Source: Oxalobacteraceae bacterium OTU3CAMAD1 (GTDB lineage Bacteria > Pseudomonadota > Gammaproteobacteria > Burkholderiales > Burkholderiaceae_D). From it: 64,000 nucleotides of DNA. The stretch covers positions 372,001 through 436,000 of the forward strand of contig CP099650.1 in assembly GCA_024123915.1 (NCBI GenBank). Reading direction: 5' to 3'. The notes beneath the pieces are model-generated. The model was not told where the DNA came from. It did not search any database and saw nothing but the letters and a program-made list of their open reading frames with translations. Made by a program: the position numbers and the translations under genes. This document shows, in pieces, positions 1 to 6,951 of the stretch (position 1 is the first letter of the stretch; each line of letters opens with the position of its first letter).

Positions 1-1162
1 CTACAAGGAAAGCACGTTCGACGGCAACTACACCGAGGCGACCTCGCTGGCGGCCGACAACCGCACGCTCAACCGCCAGGCGACGTGGCGCCAGCTGCCG
101 TCGCGCGACGTCTCGGTGCAGGCCGAGGTCGAAGGCAAGTTCGACACCGCAGGCTTGGGCCACACGGTGCTGGTCGGCGCCGAGGCTTCGCGCCTGTGGA
201 TGAACACGGAAATCCTGCGCTCGGCCAACACCCCGATCGACATCTACAACCCCGTCTATGGCACGCCGGCGACGGCGCTGACCAACCGCACCTCCAGCTC
301 GGACGAGCGCCAGCGCGTCAAGGCGGTGTTCGCGCAAGACCAGATCAGCCTGTCGCCGCAATGGAAGTTGCTCGGCGGCCTGCGCTGGGATGAAGTCAAC
401 CAGGACATCGACAACCGCGTGGCCAGGACGGCGACGTCGAAACAGCAAAGCGCCGTCTCGCCGCGCGCCGGGCTGACCTTCCTGCCCAACGAGTGGAGCT
501 CGCTCTATGTCTCGGCCGGCAAATCGTTCCGCGGCAACAGCGGCACCGACATCAACGGCAGCCCGTTCGACCCGCAGCGCTCGACGTCGTACGAAGCGGG
601 CTGGAAACTGCAAACCCTGGACCAGCGCCTGGGCGCCAACTTCGCCGTCTACGACATCGCCAAGACCAACGTGCTGACGGCCAGCGACGTGCCCGGCTAT
701 TCGGTCGCGGCCGGCAAGATCAAGAGCAGCGGCTTCGAGGCCGACGTCTACGGCCAGATCGACGCCAACTGGCGCGTCAGCGGCAATTTCTCGTGGGATG
801 ACGCCCGCGTGGACAAAGACCGGACCCTGGCCCCGGGTACGCGCGTGATGAACGTGCCGAAGGTCAGCGCCGGCCTGCTGGCCATCCGCGAAGCCGTCCT
901 GGACAACGGCGGCCGCTACGGCGTCGGTGGCGGCGTCAACTACGTCGGCGACCGCTCCGGCAACACCGCCGACACCTACACCTTGCCGGCCTACACCACG
1001 GCCAAGCTGGTGAGCTACTGGCAAATCAGCAAGAAGGTGCGGCTGTCGCTGGACGTGCACAACCTGTTCAACCGCAACTACTACACCGCCTCGTGGGGCA
1101 ACCTGTATGTCATCCCCGGCGCCGAGCGCAGCATCGTCACGCGCCTGAAGGTTGATCTGTAA
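1..1162 (+). CDS. TonB-dependent siderophore-type receptor, C-terminal part
   Basis: The frame is open from the first base of the window, so this is the 3' part (about 386 codons) of a longer gene. The visible protein alternates short hydrophobic strands and polar loops, as in a 22-strand outer-membrane barrel. It has the family phrases around SWGNLYVIPGAERS near the end, GLRWDEVNQD and FNRNYYTASW. This is the typical C-terminal barrel of FhuA/FpvA-like ferri-siderophore receptors, which import iron chelates using TonB energy. The plug domain and TonB box lie outside the window. The last residue is Leu rather than the usual aromatic residue. The substrate cannot be judged from this part. Confidence 0.88.
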   Translation, partial: YKESTFDGNYTEATSLAADNRTLNRQATWRQLPSRDVSVQAEVEGKFDTAGLGHTVLVGAEASRLWMNTEILRSANTPIDIYNPVYGTPATALTNRTSSSDERQRVKAVFAQDQISLSPQWKLLGGLRWDEVNQDIDNRVARTATSKQQSAVSPRAGLTFLPNEWSSLYVSAGKSFRGNSGTDINGSPFDPQRSTSYEAGWKLQTLDQRLGANFAVYDIAKTNVLTASDVPGYSVAAGKIKSSGFEADVYGQIDANWRVSGNFSWDDARVDKDRTLAPGTRVMNVPKVSAGLLAIREAVLDNGGRYGVGGGVNYVGDRSGNTADTYTLPAYTTAKLVSYWQISKKVRLSLDVHNLFNRNYYTASWGNLYVIPGAERSIVTRLKVDL

Positions 1163-1321
1163 AGCGTCGATCCGCTAGCGTCGAACCACCGGGCCGGCGG
1201 CGCCGCACCCCCCATCAGCGGTGCGTCGCCGCCGCGCCGCTTCTGCTAAGGTTTCGGTCTGGGCGCGGCGCGGATTCCCCATTTCCGCCGCGCGCTTTCC
1301 CATCAGTGCGGAGGAGGCAAC

Positions 1322-1636
1322 ATGGAACGATTCCTGATCGTCTATCGTGGCGCTCCCGGCGGTACGTCGGAGGCCTCGGAACACCACCCCGGGCGATGGT
1401 CGGCCTGGTTCGATACGCTGGGCGCGGCCGTCATCGACCGTGGCAACCTGACCCACAACAGCGTTGAAGTGACCAGCCGGCTGCTCGGTCCCAAATTGTC
1501 CGGCAGCACGCTGGCTGGCTATTGTCTGGTGGCGGCGGCCGACTTCAACGACGCGGTCCGGCTCGCCGAAGAATGCCCTATTTTCGATGAACACGGTTGG
1601 GTGGAGATCGCGCGGCTTACGGACGCACCCGCCTGA
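1322..1636 (+). CDS. YCII-related (DGPF-like) small protein
   Basis: This 104-aa protein begins MERFLIVYRG and carries the pattern of the YCII/DGPF ferredoxin-like fold, with a GPKLSGSTLAGYCLVAAADFNDA-type core (strand, then a helix of the DxxxAxxLA type) and a C-terminal WVEIARL strand. Members are small dimeric alpha/beta-barrel proteins of mostly unknown function. A strong Shine-Dalgarno (GGAGGAG) lies just before the ATG. Its TGA overlaps the ATG of the diguanylate cyclase that follows (TGATG), so the two are probably co-translated. No catalytic role can be assigned. Confidence 0.6.
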   Translation: MERFLIVYRGAPGGTSEASEHHPGRWSAWFDTLGAAVIDRGNLTHNSVEVTSRLLGPKLSGSTLAGYCLVAAADFNDAVRLAEECPIFDEHGWVEIARLTDAPA

Positions 1637-2991
1637 TGCGCGGGAACGACGCACACATTCCTCCCTTCATGCGCTATGTGACGGGCATGCTGATGGTCGC
1701 CACCATCGGCTTGCTCATTTGGCATCACTACGGCATGGAACGTGTCATCGAGATATCCGACCGAAAAAACACCGCGCTGCAAGTCACGGACGACCGCGGC
1801 AGCGGCGGCGGCAGCGTCGCAACGCTCGAGCGCGGGAACGGCCTGTTGCGCCTGCGCTGCCAGCTGACGCGCAAGATCGATTGGCCCAACTGCAAATACA
1901 TGTTCCTCATCAGTCAAACCGCCAAGGGCATGGACTTGTCGGAGTTCGACTCGGTCAGCGTCGACGTGCGCTACGCCGGCCCGGGGCGCCACGCGCTGCG
2001 CGTCATGCTGGTGAATTTCGAACCGCAAGTGTCGACCTTGGCCGACTGGATGTCGCAAAAGGTCAACGAGCTGGAATTCCAGGTGCCCGACCAGGGCGTC
2101 ACCGAGATTCCGCTGAACGTGTTCCACACCGCTCCCTGGTGGATCGACTACAAGCAAGTGCCGCTGGAGCAGTCCGGCATGCGCATCGACAACGTCACGC
2201 GGGTCGAGCTGCTGACGGGCGCGCAAACCGAGGCCGGCGAGCACGTCATCGATTTGCGCTCGCTGCGTTTCCATGGAAAATGGATCAGCCAGGGCCGCCT
2301 GTACCTGCTGCTGATGGGCGCGTGGATATTGTGCGCGGTCGGCTGGCCGCTGATGGCGTCGCTGCAGTTGCGGCGCCAGCTGCGCCACAGCAGCAAGCGG
2401 CTCAATCTGCTGAGCGAGGTTAACCGGGCTCTGCAGCTGGAGGCGCGCGAGCTGGTCGAGCAGGTCAACACCGATCCGCTGACCGGCGCGCTGAACCGGC
2501 AGGGCCTGCGCGCGGCGCTGATGAGTACGCCGGCCATCCTGGCCGCGCCGATGTCGGTGGTGTTCACCGACATCGACCATTTCAAGCACATCAACGACCA
2601 GCACGGCCACGACGCCGGCGACGCCGTGCTGCGCCAGTTCGCCGCCGAGATCACGGCGGGGATACGCTCCAGCGACAAGCTGGTGCGCTGGGGCGGCGAG
2701 GAGTTCCTGATCATCTGCTCGGGCACCAGCGCCGAGCAGGCGCGCGTGCTGGCGGAGAAATTGCGCACCGGCTTGAAAAACGCCCGCTGGTCGACCGGAC
2801 CCGGCATCACCGCGTCGTTCGGCGTTGCCGAGCTCACGCCCAACGACGACATCGGCGACGCCATCAAGCGCGCCGACGAAGCCCTGTACGCGGCCAAGGG
2901 CGCCGGCCGCGACCGGGTGGTGGTGGACATGACCTCGAACGGCACGGTGCCGGAAGGAAAGTTCCGCAAGTCCCTGAGCACGCTACGCTAG
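1636..2991 (+). CDS. Membrane-bound diguanylate cyclase with periplasmic sensor domain
   Basis: This 451-aa protein should make cyclic-di-GMP from two GTP at the inner membrane. A first membrane segment (about 13-32) is followed by a periplasmic beta-rich domain of about 170 residues, a second membrane segment (about 219-240), a short coiled coil and a GGDEF domain with an intact GGEEF active site at residues 353-357. The start at 1636 overlaps the stop of the preceding gene as TGATG; an upstream in-frame start at 1597 would lie inside that gene. The periplasmic domain resembles the one in the AraC-type membrane regulator at 23658 (see findings). No RxxD inhibitory site was obvious before GGEEF. 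Confidence 0.88.
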   Translation: MRGNDAHIPPFMRYVTGMLMVATIGLLIWHHYGMERVIEISDRKNTALQVTDDRGSGGGSVATLERGNGLLRLRCQLTRKIDWPNCKYMFLISQTAKGMDLSEFDSVSVDVRYAGPGRHALRVMLVNFEPQVSTLADWMSQKVNELEFQVPDQGVTEIPLNVFHTAPWWIDYKQVPLEQSGMRIDNVTRVELLTGAQTEAGEHVIDLRSLRFHGKWISQGRLYLLLMGAWILCAVGWPLMASLQLRRQLRHSSKRLNLLSEVNRALQLEARELVEQVNTDPLTGALNRQGLRAALMSTPAILAAPMSVVFTDIDHFKHINDQHGHDAGDAVLRQFAAEITAGIRSSDKLVRWGGEEFLIICSGTSAEQARVLAEKLRTGLKNARWSTGPGITASFGVAELTPNDDIGDAIKRADEALYAAKGAGRDRVVVDMTSNGTVPEGKFRKSLSTLR

Positions 2992-3162
2992 CGATCGCAG
3001 GCTCAATCCCAGCAATGCGGCGATGCCCCAATGCCATGGGGACCCGTCGTGCGGATAAACGGTGCTCACCGCAAAACCGGCCAATCCTTATTGCAATTCA
3101 GTTGCGTTTACGGCGGTATGTCCCTAGAATGCCTGCAACGCATACATTGCAAATGGAGGACT

Positions 3163-3984
3163 ATGGAAGCCGCCCTGCTGCCGATTCCGGGCTTATCGCT
3201 CATGTTCATGCTGGGGTTGCGGCATGGTTTTGACCCCGACCATATCGCCATCATCGACAGCATGGCCTACCGCGCCCTGAGCGAGCGGCCGCGCCTGGCG
3301 CCCTGGACCGGCACCTTGTTCGCGCTGGGCCACGGCTTGGCGGTGACGGCCATCGCCGTCGCGCTGGGCGCGTTCGCCGGCGGCATCGAACTGCCGACCT
3401 TGTTGCGGACCATCCTGGACTGGCTGCCGACCTTGCTGCTGATCCTGGTCGGCACGCTCAACCTGCGCGACTTGCTGCAACAGCAGGTGTACCGGCCCAA
3501 GGGCTGGAAAACCCTCTTGATGCCCCGGCAACTGCGTAACAGCTCGCATCCGCTGACGATCTTCGGCACCGGCGTGCTGTTCGCGCTGGTGTTCGACACC
3601 GCCACGCAGGCGGCCGCGTGGGGCTATGCCGCGACCGCCAACGCCGGCAGCGCCACCGCCCTGGTCGCCGGCCTGGCCTTCACGGCCGGCATGGTCGTCA
3701 CCGACAGCGCCGACGGCCGCCTGATGGTGCGGTTGCTGCGCAGCACCTCCGGCCAGGCCGCCGCCACTGCCGCCGCGTACCGGCGCAGGATAGGCTGGAC
3801 CGTGGTGCTGATGTCGTACGGCATGGCGCTGTACCAGATCGCGACCGCGCTGCGACCCGATATCGAACTCGACGAGTTGGCGTTCACCGTCGTCGGCTGC
3901 GCCCTGTTCGCCTCCCTGCTGATCGCCTGCGCTGTCCTCGTCCGCAAACGCGCCGCCGTCGCCTATCCCATCACCAAGGAGTAA
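3163..3984 (+). CDS. NiCoT-family nickel/cobalt transporter
   Basis: This 273-aa multi-spanning membrane protein carries the HX4DH-type signature near its N-terminus (RHGFDPDHIAIID), the metal-selectivity motif of HoxN/NixA/NicO-related permeases that import Ni2+ or Co2+. The start at 3163 has GGAGGA six bases upstream; longer in-frame versions (from 3031 or 3118) lack a site and would add a non-hydrophobic tail. The stop is two bases before the ATG of the COG0523 GTPase, so the two form an operon. The pairing suggests uptake plus intracellular delivery of a transition metal. Which metal cannot be read from the sequence. Confidence 0.82.
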   Translation: MEAALLPIPGLSLMFMLGLRHGFDPDHIAIIDSMAYRALSERPRLAPWTGTLFALGHGLAVTAIAVALGAFAGGIELPTLLRTILDWLPTLLLILVGTLNLRDLLQQQVYRPKGWKTLLMPRQLRNSSHPLTIFGTGVLFALVFDTATQAAAWGYAATANAGSATALVAGLAFTAGMVVTDSADGRLMVRLLRSTSGQAAATAAAYRRRIGWTVVLMSYGMALYQIATALRPDIELDELAFTVVGCALFASLLIACAVLVRKRAAVAYPITKE

Positions 3985-3986
3985 CC

Positions 3987-5003
3987 ATGTCCCTTCATGC
4001 CCGCATCGCCGCCCAGGTTCCCGTCACCTTGCTCACCGGTTTCCTCGGGGCCGGGAAAACCACGCTGCTCAACCGCATCCTCAGCGAGGAACACAATCAA
4101 CGCATCGCCGTGATCGAGAATGAATTCGGCGAGGCCGGCGTCGACAGCGAGCTGCTGGTCAACAGCGAGGAGCAGGTCGTCGAAATGAACAACGGCTGCA
4201 TCTGCTGCACCGTACGGGGCGACCTGGTGCGGATTCTCGGCCAGTTGGCCGAACGCCGCGACGCCGGCGAGATCCGCTTCGACCGCGTCATCATCGAGAC
4301 CACCGGCTTGGCCGATCCGGCGCCCGTCGCGCAAACCTTCTTTGTCGACGAAACCATCGGCAGCTACTACCGGCTCGACGCCATCGTCACCGTCGTCGAC
4401 GCGCTGCACGCCCAGCAACAGCTCGATGCCCACCACGAAGCCCAGGAACAGGTCGGTTTCGCCGACCGCATCCTGCTGTCCAAAACCGATCTGGTCACGC
4501 CGGCGGCGGCCGAGGCACTGGTGACCCGCCTGCAAAGCATCAACGCACGGGCGCCGATCTCTGCTGTACACTTTGGCCGCGCGGAAATCGACCGGCTGCT
4601 CCATGTCGGCGGTTTCAGCCTGGACGCCATCCTCGCGATCGAGCCCGACTTTCTCGACGACGTGACGCACGAACATGACGACGATATTTCCTCGTTCGTG
4701 TTCCGCGCCTCGCGTCCGATCAGGGCCGGCAAGCTCGAAGCCTTCCTGTCGATGATGCTGACCGACTACGGCAACGACATGCTGCGCTACAAGGGCGTGC
4801 TGGACGTCGCCGGCGTGCCGGCGCGCGTAGTGTTCCAGGGCGTGCACATGATGATGGGAACCAATCTCGGCGCGCCGTGGCGCGACGGCGAAGCGCGTGA
4901 GAGCCTGATGGTCTTTATCGGCCGCAAGCTGCCCAAGGAGCAGTTCCTGGCCGGCCTCGAGCAATGTTTAACCAAGGAAGTGGCAACGCATGAAATCAGA
5001 TGA
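3987..5003 (+). CDS. COG0523 / CobW-family GTP-dependent metallochaperone
   Basis: This 338-aa G3E-family GTPase has the P-loop GFLGAGKT (18-25), the hallmark CICC metal site (71-74, the CxCC of COG0523), an ETTGLADP switch region and a CobW C-terminal domain from about residue 230. A short acidic/His stretch (HEHDDD) precedes that domain. The family (YeiR, YjiA, ZigA, CobW) loads Zn2+, Co2+ or Ni2+ into client proteins using GTP. It follows the NiCoT permease by two bases, so delivery of the imported metal is the simplest reading. No Zur box or cobalamin riboswitch was recognised upstream of the operon, so the subfamily stays open. Confidence 0.88.
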   Translation: MSLHARIAAQVPVTLLTGFLGAGKTTLLNRILSEEHNQRIAVIENEFGEAGVDSELLVNSEEQVVEMNNGCICCTVRGDLVRILGQLAERRDAGEIRFDRVIIETTGLADPAPVAQTFFVDETIGSYYRLDAIVTVVDALHAQQQLDAHHEAQEQVGFADRILLSKTDLVTPAAAEALVTRLQSINARAPISAVHFGRAEIDRLLHVGGFSLDAILAIEPDFLDDVTHEHDDDISSFVFRASRPIRAGKLEAFLSMMLTDYGNDMLRYKGVLDVAGVPARVVFQGVHMMMGTNLGAPWRDGEARESLMVFIGRKLPKEQFLAGLEQCLTKEVATHEIR

Positions 5004-5211
5004 CGTAAGGACGTTCCGCGTGGAAGCGGGCGCCGGCGTGCGGGGTTCGGATCGGGCCGCCGCTCGGCGATGAAATCGGTCTTTTTGCCACGTCCAGCAA
5101 GGCGCCGCCAGAACGCGTCGATGTGAATCCATTCCGCTTGATATCGTTCCCTTGTGCCAACGGCGCCCAGCCTCTACACTCGAAACAACTCCACAGCCGC
5201 CCCGGCCCCGC
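5004..5211. promoter_or_regulatory. Intergenic region with candidate sigma70 promoter for the antiporter
   Basis: No gene is visible between the COG0523 stop and the antiporter start. TTGTGC (5152-5157), a 17-base spacer and TACACT (5175-5180) form a reasonable -35/-10 pair 32 bases before the antiporter ATG. This is a match by eye only. Confidence 0.35.
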
Positions 5212-6951
5212 ATGTCCGCCCATCATCTACGCGAAGCGCTCCTCTTCCTGGCCCTGGCCGGCATCCTGGTGCCGGTGCTGCAACGGCTGCGCGTCAATCA
5301 GATGCTGGGATTCCTGGTGGCCGGGATCTTGTTCGGCCCCCACGGCATCAGCGACTGGGCCGGCGGAGCGCCCTGGCTGGCGCTGGTGACCTTCCAGGAC
5401 GTCGGGCGCATCAAGTCGCTTGCCGAGCTGGGCATCGTGTTCCTCATGTTTATGATCGGGCTGGAGCTGTCGCCGACGCGGCTGTGGTCCCTGCGGCGCG
5501 ACGTGTTCGGCACCGGCGTGGCCCAGGTCGGCGTCACCGCCTGCGTGATCGGCTTGTTCGCCTACGTGTTCGGCAATCCGCCCGCCGCCGCCATGGCGAT
5601 CGGGCTGACCCTGGCCATGTCCAGCACGGCCGTGGCGATGGAGCTGATGAGCAAGCAGCACGCGCTGAAAACCGCGCTGGGCCAGAAGTGCTTCGCGATC
5701 CTGATGTTGCAGGACCTGGCCGTGGTGCCGGCGCTGATTTTGGTCGAGGGCTTGGCCGGCAACGGCAGCCAGGCACTGGGCTGGACCTTGCTGATCGCTG
5801 TCGCCAAGGCCGCCGCCACCATCACCTTGCTGTATCTCGTGGGACGGCGCGTCGCCAAGCCGCTGCTGTCCTCGGCCGCCGTCCAGCGCCAGCCGGACGT
5901 GTTCGTCGCGCTGATCCTGCTGATGGTGCTGGGCATCGCGGCGTTGACGGCGGCCAGCGGCTTGTCGCTGGCGCTGGGCGCGTTGCTGGCGGGCCTGCTG
6001 CTGGCCGACACCGAGTTCCAGTACGAAGTGGAGATCATCGTCGAGCCGTTCAAAGGCTTGCTGATGGGCTTGTTCTTCATGGCGGTGGGGATGGAGGTCG
6101 ACCTGCGGCTGGTGGCCGAATTCCCGCTGCTGCTGCCGGCCTCGGTGCTGGGACTGCTCGTCATCAAGACTGCGGTGGTGGCGGTGTTGCTGGGCAGGCT
6201 GGGCTGGGCCACGGCCGTGCAGGGCGGCCTGTTGCTTGGCCAGGGCGGCGAGTTCGCCTTCATCATCCTCGCCTACGCGGTCAGCACGCGGCTGCTGACG
6301 CCGGAGGCCAGCCAATTCCTGCTGCTGGTGGTCAGCCTGAGCATGCTGATCGCGCCCGGCGCCGCCGCCCTGGGCGCGGCCCTGGCCAGACGCGACCGCG
6401 CCGGGCGCGCGGCGGCGGCGTCGGACAATCTAGAGCCGCCCGCCACCGACCTTAAGGGACACGTCATCATCGGCGGCTTCGGCCGGGTGGGCCGCTTGAT
6501 CGCCGATGTACTCGACAAGCAGGGGATCAAGTACCTCGCGGTGGAACGCGACCGCCACCTGGTCGACGACGCCAGAAGCCAGCGCCACGACGCGCGCGTT
6601 TTCTCGGGCGACGCCTCGCTGCCGGAACTGTTGCGGCGGCTGGGTGTCAACGAGGCCGCTTGCGTGGTGCTGACCATGGACGATCCGCACGCGGCACTGC
6701 ACGCGGTGGGCGCGCTGCGCCGGCACTATCCTGCGCTGTGCCTGCTGGCGCGGGCGCGCGATGAAAAGCACGCGCGCGCGCTGAAGAAGGCCGGCGCCAC
6801 CGAGGTGGTGTCGGAAGCGGTCGAGTCCGGATTACAGCTTGCCAGTTTCGCGCTCGGCGCGGCCGGCATGACGATGGCGGCGGCTGCCTTCCACATCGGC
6901 CAGGAGCGCGCCGACGTGCTGGCCCGGATCGACGATCGACCGTCCTTCTAG
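5212..6951 (+). CDS. KefB/KefC-type monovalent cation:proton antiporter (CPA2) with TrkA-N domain
   Basis: This 579-aa inner-membrane protein has a 12-13-helix CPA2 exchanger domain (about 1-385; family phrases FLVAGILFGPHGI, LGIVFLMFMIGLELSP and AMSSTAVAMELM), then a cytoplasmic Rossmann RCK/TrkA-N domain (about 415-560) with the nucleotide-binding GGFGRVGR motif. It should exchange K+ (or Na+) for H+, gated by a nucleotide or glutathione-type ligand. It resembles KefB/KefC, but no KefG/KefF quinone reductase partner is adjacent. The ATG at 5212 matches the usual family N-terminus; the site before it is weak. Its stop overlaps the stop of the convergent c-di-GMP gene by three bases. Confidence 0.88.
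   Translation: MSAHHLREALLFLALAGILVPVLQRLRVNQMLGFLVAGILFGPHGISDWAGGAPWLALVTFQDVGRIKSLAELGIVFLMFMIGLELSPTRLWSLRRDVFGTGVAQVGVTACVIGLFAYVFGNPPAAAMAIGLTLAMSSTAVAMELMSKQHALKTALGQKCFAILMLQDLAVVPALILVEGLAGNGSQALGWTLLIAVAKAAATITLLYLVGRRVAKPLLSSAAVQRQPDVFVALILLMVLGIAALTAASGLSLALGALLAGLLLADTEFQYEVEIIVEPFKGLLMGLFFMAVGMEVDLRLVAEFPLLLPASVLGLLVIKTAVVAVLLGRLGWATAVQGGLLLGQGGEFAFIILAYAVSTRLLTPEASQFLLLVVSLSMLIAPGAAALGAALARRDRAGRAAAASDNLEPPATDLKGHVIIGGFGRVGRLIADVLDKQGIKYLAVERDRHLVDDARSQRHDARVFSGDASLPELLRRLGVNEAACVVLTMDDPHAALHAVGALRRHYPALCLLARARDEKHARALKKAGATEVVSEAVESGLQLASFALGAAGMTMAAAAFHIGQERADVLARIDDRPSF

Noticed and set aside
3116..3145. NikR-like operator before the NiCoT gene
   Set aside because: GTATG and CATAC half-sites are present, but the gap is 20 bases where NikR sites need 18 between these cores, and no nikR is visible; kept only as a note in the findings.
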